Positions 20,801-32,959 are shown, counted from the first letter of the stretch. The stretch: DNA of 64,000 nt from Fratercula arctica (GCA_947846985.1 CANTUZ010000014.1:9593837-9657836); one strand, 5' to 3'. Notes: generated by a model from the letters alone, not told the origin. Numbers and translations: made by a program.

Positions 20801-23800
20801 CACGTGGCTTTGGATGGTGGCATCTCCATGGGGTTGACCCCACGTGGTTTTGAGTGGTGGCATCTCCATGGGGTTGAACCACCCCTACTTTGAGGGTGGT
20901 GGCATCTCCATGGGGGTCCCCCCACGTGGCTTTGGGTGGTGGCATCTCCATGGGGTTCCCCCCACGTGGCTTTGAGTGGTGGCATCTCCATGGGGGTGCC
21001 CCCCACGCTGCTGTGGGGCTGGCGGCATCCCCATGGGGTTGACCCCACGTGGCTTTGGATGGCGGCATCTCCATGGGGTTGACCCCACATGGCTCTGGGG
21101 GTGGTGGCATCTCCTTGGGGTTCCCCCCCCACGTGGCTTTGGGGGTCTCCACCCCACCTTGGCTTGAACCCACATGGCTCTGGGGGTGGTGGCATCTCCA
21201 TGGGGTTCCCCCCACGTGGCTTTGGATGGTGGCATCTCCATGGGGTTCCCCCCACGTGGCTTTGAGTGGTGGCATCTCCATGGGGTTGAACCAACCCTAC
21301 TTTGAGGGTGGTGGCATCTCCTTGGGGTTCACCCCACGTGGCTCTGGGGGTGGTGGCATCTCCATGGGGTTGATCCCACGTGGTTTTGAGGGGGGGGGGG
21401 GGTGTGGCATCTCCATGGGGTTCCCCCCACATGGCTTTGGATGGTGGCATCTCCATGGGGTTGACCCCACGTGGCTTTGGATGGTGGCATCTCCATGGGG
21501 TTGCCCCCCACGCTGCTGTGGGGCTGGTGGCATCTCCATGAGCTTCACCTCCACCCTTTTCTCCCCCCCTCCCCTTCCCTCCAGGTGCTCCCGCCGACGC
21601 CACCAACATCCGCGTCTTCCTCCTCCCCCCTTCCCCTTCCGAGCTCTACGTTTCCCAGAACCCCCTTCTCCGTTGCCTGGCCACCAGTTTACCCAGCGAC
21701 GATTTGGTGGTCAGTTGGACCCGCCAGTTGGGGGGCACCCTCCGACCCCACCCCCTCCGCTTGAAGGCCCAATTCAACGGCACCTTCACGGCCACCAGCG
21801 AGGTCCCCGTCTCCCCCCGCGACTGGGAGAGCGGCGAGACCTTCACCTGCACCGTCCACCACAACGAGCTCCCCTCCCCCATCAGCCGCAGCACCAGCAA
21901 GAGACCCGGTGGGGGCCCCCCCCCTCCCCCTCATTTGCATCTCATTTGCATGCCCTCCCCCCCCCCCCTCCTCCTCCTCCTCCTCCTCCCTGTCCCCTTC
22001 GTGCCACCCGCCTGCCCCTTTCCTCCGCTCCCGCCCCATTTCCTCGTCCCCCCCCCCCACCCCCCCCGGCCCCCCCCCCCCCCCCCCCCGTTTCCTCGCC
22101 CCCCCGACCCACTTCCTCGCCCCCCCCCGCCCCATATTTCCCCCCATTTCCTCGCCCCCCGCCCCAAATTTCCCCCCCATTTCCTCACCCCCACGCCATT
22201 TCCTCGCCCCCCCATTTCCCCCCCCCATTTCCTCGCCCCCCCGCCCCAAATTCCCCCCCATTTCCTCACCCCCACCCCATTCCTCGCCCCCCCATTTCCC
22301 CCCCCATTTCCTCGCCCCCCGCCCCACTTCCTCACCCCCCCGCCCCATTTCCCCCCCATTTTCTCACCCCCCGCCCCACTTCCTCACCCCCCCACCCCAT
22401 TTCCCCCCCATTTCCTCACCCCCACCCCATTTCCTCGCCCCCCCATTTCCCCCCATTTCCTCGCCCCCCCCCATTTCCCCCCCATTTCCTCGCCCCCCCG
22501 ACCCACTTCCTCGCCCCCCCGACCCATATTTCCCCCCCATTTCCTCGCCCCCCCCGACCCATATTTCCCCCCATTTCCTCGCCCCCCCGCCCCATTTCCT
22601 CCCCCCCCCCTCAAATTCCCCCCCCACTTCCTCCCCCCCCCCCCCCCCCCCGCCTTGACCCCCACCTCACTCACTCACACCCCCCCCCCTTTCCTTTTTC
22701 CTCCCCCCCCCCCCCGGCCATAGGCAAGCGCCTGACCCCCAGCGTCTACCTGATGGGTCCTCCCGCCGAGGAGGTGAGCGGCAACCGGGACACCCTCAGC
22801 CTGACCTGCATGGTGAGGGGCTTCTACCCTGAGGACATCTCGGTGGAGTGGCAGAAGAACCAGGAGACCTTGGACCCCAGCACCTACGACATCATCCCCC
22901 CGGTCAAGGAGAAGACGGGCGACGCCTCCTACTTCCTCTACAGCCGCTTGGCCATCAAGAGGGAGGATTGGAACCGGGGCACCACCTACGTCTGCATGGT
23001 GGTCCACGAAGGTCTACCCATGAAGTTCATCCAACGTAGCATCAACAAGAACCCGGGTAAAAAATGAGGTGGTGGCGGCGGTGGTGGCATCAGCCCCAGC
23101 TTCGGCTTGGTCCTCCCCCCACCCCCCCCGCCCCAGCGTTCCCGGGGTGGTGGTGGTGGTGGTGGTGGTGGGGGGTGAATAAAGGAGAAGAAGTCAGGCT
23201 GGCGTCTGCCTCTGAGCGCCGTGGGGTGGGGTGGGGGGGGGGGAGATGGTGGAGATGGTGGGTGGGGGGGTGGATGGATGGATGGAGAGACATCGGACAT
23301 AGTGGATGGATGGATGGATGGAGAGACACCAGATGGATGGATGGATGGATGGATGGATGGGGAGACATCGGACATGGTGGATGGATTGATGGATGGATGG
23401 GGAGACACCAGATGATGGATGGATGGATGGTTGGATGGATGGAGGGTTGGATGGATGGATGGATGGATGGATAGAGAGACACCAGAGGATGGATGGATGG
23501 ATGGATGGATGGATGGATGGGGAGACACCAGATGATGGATGGATGGATGGATGGATGGATGGATGGATGATGGATGGAGAGACACCAGATGGATGGATAG
23601 AGGGAGGGAGGGAGGGATGGATGGAAGGATGGATGGATGGATGGATGGATGGATGGATGGAGAGACACCAGATGGATGGTTGGATGGATGGATGGATAGA
23701 GAGACACCAGATGGATGGATAGAGGGAGGGAGGGAGGGAGGGAGGGATGGATGGATGGAGGGATGGATGGAAGGATGGATGGATGGATGAATGGATGGAT

Positions 23801-26413
23801 GGAGAGACACCAGATGGATGGATAGAGGGAGGGAGGGATGGAGAGACATCAAACATGGTGGATGGATTGATGGATGGTTGGATGGATGGATGGATAGAGA
23901 GACACCAGATGGATGGATAGAGGGAGGGAGGGAGGGATGGATGGAGAGACATCAAACATGGTGGATGGATGGATGGATGGATGGATGGATGGATGGATGG
24001 ATGGAGAGACATCAAACATGGTGGGTGGATGGAGGGATGGAGGGATGGAGGGATGGATGGATGGATGATGGATGGGAGACACCAGATGGATGGATAGAGG
24101 GATGGATGGATGGATGGATGGAGAGACATCAGATGGATGGATAGAGGGAGGGAGGGATGGATGGATGGATAGATGGAGAGACACCAGATGGATGGAGGGA
24201 GGGAGGGATGGATGGATGGATGGATGGATGGATGGAGAGACACCAGATGGATGGATAGAGGGAGGGAGGGAGGGATGGATGAGGATGGATGGATGGATGG
24301 ATGGATGGATGGATGGGGAGACATCAGACATGGTGGATGGATGGATGGATGGATGGATGGATGGATGGATGGATGGATGGGGAGACACCAGATGATGGAT
24401 AGAGGGATGGTTGGAGAGACACCAAACATGGTGGACGGACGGATGGATGGATGGATGGATGGATGGGGAGACATCAGATGATGGATAAATGGGTGGATGG
24501 ATGGATGGATGGATGGATGGATGGAGAGACACGAGATGGATGGATGGATGGATGGATGGATGGATGGATGGGAGACATCAGATGATGGATAGAGGGATGG
24601 ATGGATAGATGGATGGATGGATGGATGGATGGATGGATGGAGAGACACTGGATGGATGGGGAGACACCAGATGGATGGATGGAGGGAGGTGGGATGGATG
24701 GATGGATGGATGGATGATGGATGGATGATGGATGGTCGCAGGATGGATGGATGGAGGATGGATGGATGAGGGATGGATGGATGGAGAGACACCAAACATG
24801 GTGGGTGGGTGGATGGATGGATGGATGGAGGGATGGATGGAGAGACACCAGATGAGTGGATGGATGGATGGGATGGGGAGACATCAAACATGACGGAGGA
24901 TAGATGGAGGGATGGATGGATGGATGGATGGATGGATGGATGGATTGGGAGACATCAGATGGCTGGAGGAACACCAGACATGGATGGGTGGGTGGATGAT
25001 GGATGGATGGGTGGGTGGATGGATGGATGGTTGGATGGGGAGACGCCAGATGGATGGATGGACGGATGCAGGCATGGATAGACAGAGGGATGGTGGGACA
25101 GATGGATGGATGGACAAGAGGGTTGGTGGACGGACGGATGGACGGACAGATGGATGGGTGGAGATGGATGGATGGATGGATGGATGGATGGAGATGGATG
25201 GAGATGGATGGATGGAGATGGATGGATGGATGGAGGTGGGTGGAGATGGATGGATGGGGATGGGTGGAGGTGGGTGGAGATGGGATGGATGGAGATGGAT
25301 GGAGATGGATGGATGGAGATGGATGGAGGGGGTGGAGATGGATGGATGGATGGATGGAGATGGATGGATGGAGATGGATGGATGGGGATGGATGGAGATG
25401 GATGAACGGAGATGGATGGGGATGGATGGAGGTGGATGGAGATGGATGGAGATGGATGGATGGATGGAGGTGGATGGAGATGGATGGATGGGGATGGGTG
25501 GAGATAGATGTAGAAGACACCAGGATGGGCAGAGGGACAGATGCTGACCCTCTTCCTTCCTCTTCCCGCCCCTCCCCCCCCCCCCCCCCCAGAGTTCAGT
25601 CTCCCTGAAGACTTCTGCCACGTGGACCCCGAGAAGTCCAATGGGCCCTGGGACACCATCGCCGTCTTCATCACCCTCTTCCTCCTCAGCGTCTGCTACA
25701 GTGCCACCGTCACCCTCTTCAAGGTGGGCTGCCATGGGGATGGTGGGACCGGAGGGGAGGAGAACTGGAGGCCCATGGATGGAGATGGAGAGGACCCATG
25801 GATGGAGGGGGAGGAAGGAGGTGGGGAAGACCCATAGATGGAGATGTGGAGGCCCCATGGATGGAGATGTGGAGGCCCCATGGATGGAGGAAGGGAAGAT
25901 CTGGAGGCCCCATGGATGGAGGGGGAGGAAGGAGATGGGGAGGACCCATGGATGGAGATCTGGAGGCCCCATGGATGGAGCTGTGGAGGCCCCGTGGATG
26001 GAGGAAGGGAAGATCTGGAGACCCCATGGATGGAGGGGGAGGAAGGAGATGGGGAGGACCCATGGATGGAGATCTGGAGGCCTCATGGATGGAGATCTGG
26101 AGGCCCCATGGATGGAGGGGGAGGAAGGAGATGGGGAGGACCCATAGATGGAGATCTGGAGGCCCCATGGATGGAGCTGTGGAGGCCCCATGGGACGGTG
26201 GGATGGAGGGATGAGGAGGTGGGTGGACATCGGATGGGTGGCCACCACCCCTCAGGTGGCCCCTGAGCTGCCACGCCCTTGACCGTGTCCCCCCCCCCCC
26301 GCCATGTCCCCTCCCCACCCCACCTGCAGGTCAAGTGGCTCCTCTCCACCGTCATCCAGCTCAAGCAAGGCCCCGCCCCCGACTACAAGAACGTCATCCA
26401 GCGCGTGGTCTAA
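17531..26413 (+). CDS. Immunoglobulin heavy chain constant gene, IgY (upsilon) type, copy 2 (IgY-2)
   Basis: Exons: CH1 17531-17824, CH2 19697-20002, CH3 21585-21908, CH4 22724-23067, M1 25593-25723, M2 26330-26413. All junctions are AG/GT with the same phases as IgY-1. The secreted chain is about 422 residues from CH1 and ends NPGKK. The membrane tail keeps DYKNV, resembling the tail tyrosine motif of IgG and IgE. Protein similarity to IgY-1 is clear but partial in every domain (for example CMVVH.GLPMK in CH4 and [12 protein letters not shown] in M1), so the duplication is old. Both genes look intact. The preceding switch-like array suggests it can be switched to independently (inference). 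Confidence 0.9.
17830..19560 (+). repeat. 110-bp minisatellite in IgY-2 CH1-CH2 intron
   Basis: Units of 110 bases contain GGGTCACCACGGTGGCAAGG, CACCATGGTGGCCCCATGG and GGGGACATGGGGATGGGGG. The first motif recurs at 18,181, 18,291 and 18,401. Bases 19,561-19,696 are non-repetitive intron. Confidence 0.92.
19697..20002 (+). CDS. IgY-2 CH2 exon
   Basis: The exon runs from CCCCAG/TCCCCA to TTCA/GTGAGT (306 bases, slightly shorter than IgY-1 CH2). It has the HAC cysteine, Ig-fold cysteines in [10 protein letters not shown] and YTCKVTH, tryptophan in LEWLADG, and a C-terminal HKC cysteine. One sequon (NVS) sits at the same place as in IgY-1. Confidence 0.9.
20005..21545 (+). repeat. Minisatellite in IgY-2 CH2-CH3 intron
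   Basis: Units of about 50 bases with GGTGGTGGCATCTCCATGGG and CCCCACGTGGCTTTGG repeat with higher-order copies (20,700-20,800 resembles 21,090-21,190). CACGTG E-box cores occur in many units. A long minus-strand frame across the array is a by-product. Confidence 0.9.
21585..21908 (+). CDS. IgY-2 CH3 exon
   Basis: The exon runs from CTCCAG/GTGCTC to ACCCG/GTGGGG (324 bases). Cysteines lie in [10 protein letters not shown] and FTCTVHH, tryptophan in VVSWTRQ, and the conserved glycan sequon in [10 protein letters not shown]. It aligns with IgY-1 CH3 throughout. Confidence 0.9.
21910..22715 (+). repeat. C-rich pyrimidine tract before IgY-2 CH4
   Basis: About 800 bases of CCCCATTTCCTCGCCCCCCC-type repeats end at the CH4 acceptor GGCCATAG. 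The tract occupies the same intron position as the TTC array of IgY-1. Homopolymer lengths are probably unreliable. Confidence 0.9.
22724..23067 (+). CDS. IgY-2 CH4 exon with secreted terminus
   Basis: The exon begins at ATAG/GCAAGC and ends with TGA at 23065-23067. Cysteines lie in [10 protein letters not shown] and [11 protein letters not shown]. The protein ends INKNPGKK. The internal membrane donor is CCGG/GTAAAA at 23056/23057. AATAAA follows at 23178-23183. Confidence 0.93.
23178..23183 (+). terminator. Poly(A) signal of secreted IgY-2
   Basis: AATAAA lies 111 bases after the CH4 stop, beside a GTGGTG-rich tract. Confidence 0.8.
23260..25530 (+). repeat. (GGAT)n microsatellite in IgY-2 CH4-M1 intron
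   Basis: More than 2 kb of GGAT/ATGG tetranucleotide is interrupted by GGAGAGACACCAGATGG; from about 25,140 the unit becomes GGAGATGGATGG. The same intron of IgY-1 also holds GGAT arrays. Confidence 0.95.
25593..25723 (+). CDS. IgY-2 membrane exon M1
   Basis: The exon runs from CCCAG/AGTTCA to TTCAAG/GTGGGC (44 codons with the CH4 base). The spacer [16 protein letters not shown] contains a cysteine not seen in IgY-1 M1. The transmembrane helix [19 protein letters not shown] is nearly identical to IgY-1. Confidence 0.93.
25770..26200 (+). repeat. Repeat in IgY-2 M1-M2 intron
   Basis: Units with CCCATGGATGGAGATCTGGA and GGGGGAGGAAGGAGATGGGG repeat through the intron. Confidence 0.88.
26330..26413 (+). 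CDS. IgY-2 membrane exon M2
   Basis: The exon runs from CTGCAG/GTCAAG to TAA at 26411-26413 and encodes [17 protein letters not shown] followed by [10 protein letters not shown]. The tyrosine in DYKN resembles the Ig-tail tyrosine of IgG and IgE membrane chains, which recruits adaptor proteins in mammals. No AATAAA was seen in the next few hundred bases. Confidence 0.92.
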   Translation, partial: VKWLLSTVIQLKQGPAPDYKNVIQRVV

Positions 26414-26569
26414 GGGGACGTGTCCCCGTCCCCCATCCCCCGTCCCTCTCCCCCCCCCCCCCCACCTCGAGGTGACACTGCGGGGGCCACCTCTCCCATT
26501 GGCTGCTTGCACCTGGTGACAAAGAAACTCGCCCCCTCCCCCCGGGGATGGGGAAAGGGGGGGGGTGGG

Positions 26570-27650
26570 TGGGGAGGGAGCACATGTTGGGGGGGGGGGA
26601 CGTTACACAGACACACGCGTGTGCGGGGAGGAGAACAAGGTCCACGTGTACATGGAGAGGATGTTACATGGACATGTGTGTGCAGGGAGGAGAACAAGGT
26701 CCACACGTGTGGGGGGGGACGTTACATGGACACACACGTGTCCGGGGAGGAGAACAAGGTCCACGTGTGCATGGAGAGGACGTTACATGGATACACGTGT
26801 GTCCAGGGAGGAGAACAGGGTCCACGCGTGTCCGGGGAGGACGTTGCAGGGACACACGTGTGTCCAGGGAGGAGAACAAGGTCCATGTGTGCATGGAGAG
26901 GACATTACATGGACACACGCATGTCCAGGGAGGAGAAGAGGGTCCATGTGTGCATGGAGAGGACGTTACATGGATACACGTGTGTCCGGGGAGGAGAACA
27001 GGGTCCACGTGTGCATGGAGAGGACGTTACATGGACACACACGTGTCCGGGGAGGAGAACAGGGTCCACGTGTGCATGGAGAGGACGTTACATGGACACA
27101 CATGTGTCCGGGGAGGAGAACAGGGTCCACGTGTGCATGGAGAGGACGTTACATGGACACACACGTGTCCGGGGAGGAGAACAGGGTCCACGTGTGCATG
27201 GAGAGGACGTTCCATGGACACACGCGTGTCCGGGGAGGATGTTACACGGATCCACATGTGTCCAGGGAGGAGAACAGGGTCCACATGTGTCCGGGGAGGA
27301 TATTGCATGGACACACGTATGTCCAGGGAGGAGAACAGGGTCCACATGTGTCCGGGGAGGATGTTGCATGGACACACGTATGTCCAGGGAGGAGAACAGG
27401 GTCCATGTGTGCATGGAGAGGACGTTGCATGGACACACGCGTGTCTGGGGAGGACGTTACATGGACACACGCGTGTCCAGGGAGGAGAACAGGGTCCACG
27501 CATGTGGGGGGGGACGTTACATGGACACACGTGTGTCCAGGGAGGAGAACAGGGTCCACGTGTGCATGGAGAGGACGTTGCATGGACACACGCGTGTCTG
27601 GGGAGGACATTACATGGACACACGCGTGCGCGGGGCACACGCTTGGCCGG
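26570..27650 (+). repeat. 61-bp minisatellite 3' of IgY-2
   Basis: Units of 61 bases carry GGGGAGGAGAACAGGGTCC, a CCACGTGTGCATGG element, GGACGTTACATGG and ACACACGTGTCC. The spacing is seen at 27,001, 27,062 and 27,123. Bases 27,651-27,975 are G-rich unique sequence with no gene seen. Confidence 0.92.
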
Positions 27651-27975
27651 AGAGGACACGGAGGCACTGGCAGATGTTGGGTGGCAGCAGGAGGGGGGGG
27701 GGGGGGGGGGGGGGGGGGAGGTGGCAGATGTTTCCTGTCCCTGCCCCACACCCCCCCGCCCCATGGGACGCGGGCGTCACGCGGGGCCTCAAGATAGCAC
27801 CGGGGGTGGGGTGAGAAAGGCGGGGGAGAGGGGGGGCATGGTGGCCAAGAGCAGGGGGACAGGGAGGGGGACGGGCCACCAGGGCTACTTGGGGGGTGGG
27901 GGGGTGGATGGGGGCGGGGTGTGGGGGGGAAGAACGGACGAGCCAGCATGGCAACCTGGGGTGGGGTGGGGGGGG

Positions 27976-28545
27976 GGGGGCGCTGGCCACTGGGTCTACC
28001 TAAGGGAACTGGCCACCGGGTCCATGGAGGTGGCCACCAGGTCCATGGAGATGGTCACCGGGTCTTACCCAGGGGAACTGGCCACCGGGTCTACCTGAGA
28101 GAACTGGCCACCGGGTCCATGGGGATGGCCACCAGGTCTACCCAGGGAAGAACTGGCCACCGGGTCTACCCGGGGGAACTGGCCACCGGGTCCATGGGGA
28201 TGGCCACCAGGTCTACCCCGGAGAACTGGCCACCGGGTCTACCCGGGGGAACTGGCCACCGGGTCCATGGGGATGGCCACCAGGTCTACCCAGGGAAGAA
28301 CTGGCCACCAGGTCTACCCGGGGGAACTGGCCACCGGGTCCATAGGGATGGCCACCAGGTCTACCCAGGGAAGAACTGGCCACCAGGTCTACCCGGGGGA
28401 ACTGGCCACCGGGTCCATCGGGATGGCCACCAGGTCTACCCAGGGAAGTACTGGCCACCAGGTCTACCCGGGGGAACTGGCCACCAGGTCTACCCAGGGA
28501 AGAATCGGCCACCAGGTCTACCCAGGGCAACTGGCCACCAGTGGG
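27976..28545 (+). repeat. ACTGGCCACCGGGTCTACC repeat
   Basis: Short units GGAACTGGCCACCGGGTC and ATGGCCACCAGGTCTACCC repeat about twenty times before the base composition switches to A/T-rich. Confidence 0.88.
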
Positions 28546-28549
28546 GGAA

Positions 28550-31500
28550 AAGAAAAAAAAAAAAAGGCATTTTACCGCAAATTTATGGGGAAAAATGCTC
28601 CATTTTAGGGCAAAAATGTTGCGTTTGATGGCAAAAAAAATTAAATAAATCCTTTATTTTACGGTGAAAAAAAATCTCACTTTTTTCCTGACAAAATAAA
28701 GACGGAAAAAGAAGCGTTTTACGGCAAAAAAAAAGGGCTTGTTTCATGACCAAAAAAAATAAAAAATAAAAAAAAAAAATCTCGTTTTAAGGGGAAAAAA
28801 CGTCATTTTTAACCATAAAAATCCTTCATTTTGTGGCAAACAACAAAACCTCTTATTTCATGGGGGGAAAAAACCCCAAAACCTAATTTTATGGTAAAGA
28901 AAATGCTCATTTGATGGGGGGAAAAAAGCCCTTTCTATGGCAACACCCCCCCCCCCCCCCCCCCTTAAAAAAACTTCGTTTTAGGTTAAAAAACCTCATT
29001 TTGAGGTAAAAAAAATCATCACTTCATGGTAAAAAAAATCCTCATTTTGCGGTTAAAAAAACCCCCAAAACCCTAATTTTATGACAATTCCCCCGTTTTC
29101 TGGCAAAACCCCATCAATTTTATGGCGGGAAAAAAAAAAAAAAATCCTCTTTTTTTGGCAAAAATGGGCCTGATTTTAAGGTAAAAAAACAAACAAACTA
29201 CTCATTTTACGGTGAAAAAGCTTGAATTTTTAAGGCAAAAAAAAAAAAATTTAAAAAATGCCCTTGTTTTAAGGCAAAAATCCACTTATTTTATGGCCCA
29301 AAAAGTCCTAATTTAAAAAAAAAAAAAATAAAAAAAATCCTTGTTTTACGGTTTAAAAACCAGCGAATTACGGGGCAGGGGGTAAAAAAAAAAAATCCCC
29401 ATTTTTACCTCCAAAACTCACCCGATTTTTGGGCCCAAATTCCTCATTTTACGGCAAAAACCTTCTTCGTTTTATCGCCCCCCCCAAAAAGAAGGGGGGG
29501 GGGAAATCCTCATTTTACAGAAAAAAAAAAACCCCTCTTTTTATGGAAAAAACCTAATTTTTTAGGAAAAAACCTGATTTTTATGGAAAACCCCCTGATT
29601 TTATGGCAAAAATAAACAGGGAAAAAGAAGCATTTTTTGGGGAAAAAAGTCTTCTTGTTTTAGGGTGAAATAATATGAATTTTAAGGTAAAAAACCACAT
29701 TTTACGGTAAAAAAAACCACCTTATTTTAAGGTAAAATAAAACCGTTATATTATGGGGAGAAAAATGTAATTTTCGGGCTAAAAAATTCCTCATTTTAGG
29801 GCAAAACCCGCGCGTTTTACGGCAAAGGAAGGATTTTTATGGGACAAAAGAAGCATTTTTGGGGAGCAAAGAAAAAAAAAATAAAAATCCTCACTTTATG
29901 GTAAAAAAAAAATCTTAATTTTCTGGTTAAAAAGTCCACGCTTTCAGGTTAAAAACCATCATTTTGAGGTTGAAAAACCTCAGTTTTGGGGAAAAAACTA
30001 GCCTCATTTTAAGGTTCAAAAACCTCAATTTTGGGGAAAAAAACACCCTCGTTTTAAGGTTGAAAAACCTCAGTTTTGGGGAAAAAAACCACCCTCGTTT
30101 TGAGGTTGAAAAACCTCAGTTTTGGGGAAAAAAACCGCCCTTGTTTTGAGGTTGAAAAAACCTTAGTTTTGGGGAAAAAACTGCCCTCGTTTTAAGGTTG
30201 AAAAACCTCAGTTTTGGGGAAAAAACCGCCCTAGTTTTGAGGTTGAAAAACCTCAATTTTGGGGAAAAAACCGCCCTCGTTTTAAGGTTGAAAAACCTCA
30301 ATTTTGGGGAAAAAACCGCCCTCATTTTGAGGTTGAAAAACCTCAATTTTGGGGAAAAAACCGCCCTCGTTTTAAGGTTGAAAAACCTCAGTTTTGGGGA
30401 AAAAACCGCCCTTGTTTTAAGGTTGAAAAACCTCCATGTTGGGGAAAAAAACCGCCCTCATTTTAAGGTTCAAAAACCTCAATTTTGGGGAAAAAAACAC
30501 CCTCGTTTTGCGGTTGAAAAACCTCAGTTTTGGGGAAAAAAACGCCCTCATTTTAAGGTTGAAAAACCTCAATTTTGGGGAAAAAAAACACCCTCATTTT
30601 AAGGTTGAAAAACCTCAGTTTTGGGGAAAAAAACCGCCCTTGTTTTAAGGTTGAAAAACCTCAATTTTGGGGAAAAAAACGCCCTTGTTTTAAGGTTGAA
30701 AAACCTCAGTTTTGGCGAAAAATCTGCCCTCGTTTTGAGGTTGAAAAACCTCAATTTTGGGGAAAAAACCGCCCTTGTTTTAAGGTTGAAAAACCTCAGT
30801 TTTGGGGAAAAAACCGCCCTCATTTTAAGGTTGAAAAACCTCAATTTTGGGGAAAAAGCCGCCCTTGTTTTAAGGTTGAAAAACCTCAATTTTGGGGAAA
30901 AAACCGCCCTCGTTTTAAGGTTGAAAAATCTCAGTTTTGGGGAAAAAACCGCCCTAGTTTTGAGGTTGAAAAACCTCAGTTTTGGGGAAAAAACCGCCCT
31001 CATTTTGAGGTTGAAAAACCTCAGTTTTGGGGAAAAAACCGCCCTTGTTTTAAGGTTGAAAAACCTCCATGTTGGGGAAAAAAACCGCCCTCATTTTAAG
31101 GTTCAAAAACCTCAATTTTGGGGAAAAAAACACCCTCGTTTTGCGGTTGAAAAACCTCAGTTTTGGGGAAAAAAACGCCCTCATTTTAAGGTTGAAAAAC
31201 CTCAATTTGGGGAAAAAAAACACCCTCATTTTAAGGTTGAAAAACCTCAGTTTTTGGGGAAAAAAACCGCCCTTGTTTTAAGTTGAAAAACCTCAATTTG
31301 GGGAAAAAAACGCCCTTGTTTTAAGGTTGAAAAACCTCAGTTTTGGCGAAAAATCTGCCCTCGTTTTGAGGTTGAAAAACCTCAATTTTGGGGAAAAAAA
31401 CGCCCTTGTTTTAAGGTTGAAAAAACCTAAATTTTGGGGAAAAAACCGCCCTCATTTTAAGGTTGAAAAACCTCAGTTTTGGGGAAAAAACCGCCCTCGT

Positions 31501-32700
31501 TTTAAGGTTGAAAAAACCTCAATTTTGGGGAAAAATCTGCCCTCGTTTTAAGGTTGAAAAACCTCAGTTTTGGGGAAAAAACCGCCCTCGTTTTAAGGTT
31601 GAAAAACCTCAGTTTTGGGGAAAAAACCGCCCTCATTTTAAGATTAAAAAACCTTCATTTTACGGACAAAAACCCCTTCATTTTAGGACCAAAAAAGACT
31701 CTCGTTTCGAGGAAAAAACCCCACATTTTGAGGCAAAAACCCGCGCTCATTTTATGGCCAAAAAACCCCATTTTATGGCACAAAAAAAGATGCTTTTTTT
31801 TTTGGCCAAACCCCACATTTTATCCCCCCCCCCCCCATTTTACATCAAAACCACCCATTTCCTGCTAAAAATACACATTTTTGGGCCAAACCACCCTTTT
31901 TGCCACCAAAAATTCACATTTTTCGGCAAATGTGTGCATTTTAAGGCAAAAAACCACACATTTTATAGGACAAAAACCCCAAACCCCACATTTTCCTCTT
32001 TTCTCAACGCTTTGAACCCAAAATCCCCCTTTTTTCCCCCCAAATCGGGCCCATTTCTGCCAAAAAAAACCCTATTTCCACCTTCGCCCTGAACCCAAAC
32101 TCCCTTTTTTTTCACCCAAAAAAACAAAAAAAGGGAAAAGCAGCAAATTTTTGCCCAAAACCGTGAAATTTGCCCCAAATCCCTCCCCTTGACACCCCCC
32201 CCCCCCCGCCAAACTTGCCTTTTTTTTTTGGCCGAGAACTCCACCGAAAATTCACCAATTTTGCCTTTTTCGCCCCCAAAACCCCTGAGGTCCGTGCGCA
32301 AAACTCTGGGCTTCTTTTGGTCCCAAATCTTCGCATTTTTACCCCAAAATTGCGACCCTTCCGTCGGGGGAGGGGGGAAAAAAAATCCTTAATTCTGCGC
32401 CTTCAAAAATACCGACGTTTCCGCCCCCAAAATCCTTGTTCTTTGCTCCAAAAAAATCAGCACTTTCGTGCCCCCCCAAAATTCCGGCTTTTCCCCCCTC
32501 CACCAATCTCCACGTTTTCACCCCAAAAACCACCCCAAATCGGGACTTTTCCCCTCCAAAAAATCCTTTTTTCTCTTCTCCAAAAATCGCCGCTTCTGGG
32601 CCCCAAAATCGCCGCTTCTGGGGCCAAAAAAAAAGACAAAAAAAAAAAAACAAACCCAAAAAACCCCAAACCAACCCATTTCTATGCCTTAAAAGACCCT
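28550..32700 (+). repeat. A/T-rich decayed repeat island with a 45-bp array
   Basis: A degenerate CATTTTANGGCAAAAA unit fills the region. From about 29,960 to 31,650 it sharpens into a 45-base unit with TTAAGGTTGAAAAACCTCA and TTTTGGGGAAAAAACCGCCC. Because 45 is divisible by three, frames stay open on both strands, but they only repeat a 15-residue peptide. Nothing gene-like was found. Confidence 0.9.
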
Positions 32701-32959
32701 AAAACCCCCTTTTTTGGCCCAAATCTCCGATTTGCCCGGTTCCTCCCCGAAAAGGTGTCGCCCCCCCCCCCCCCCCCGGCCCCCCCCCCTCGCTCCGAAA
32801 ACCGCCATTTTTTGCTATTTTCGTACCCAAAATCACCCTTTTTCGCCCCAGTGCTCGACCGCGTCCCCGCCCGCCCCCAAAATTGGCGGTTTTCGACCCG
32901 ATTTAACTCTGGGCCCCTCCCCCCTCCCCCCCCCCCCCAAAATCCCCCCAATGGCAGGA

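Noticed and set aside
19246..21609. 787-residue minus-strand frame
   Set aside because: It crosses CH2 antisense and two minisatellites; the peptide only repeats the unit.
1..26413. Inverted C-alpha gene between or before the IgY genes
   Set aside because: No minus-strand Ig domains were found; minus-strand frames here are repeat shadows.
29964..32092. Periodic 15-residue frames (KNLSFGEKTALVLRL type)
   Set aside because: The 45-bp unit is a multiple of three and gives open frames on both strands; no start context, domain or codon signal.
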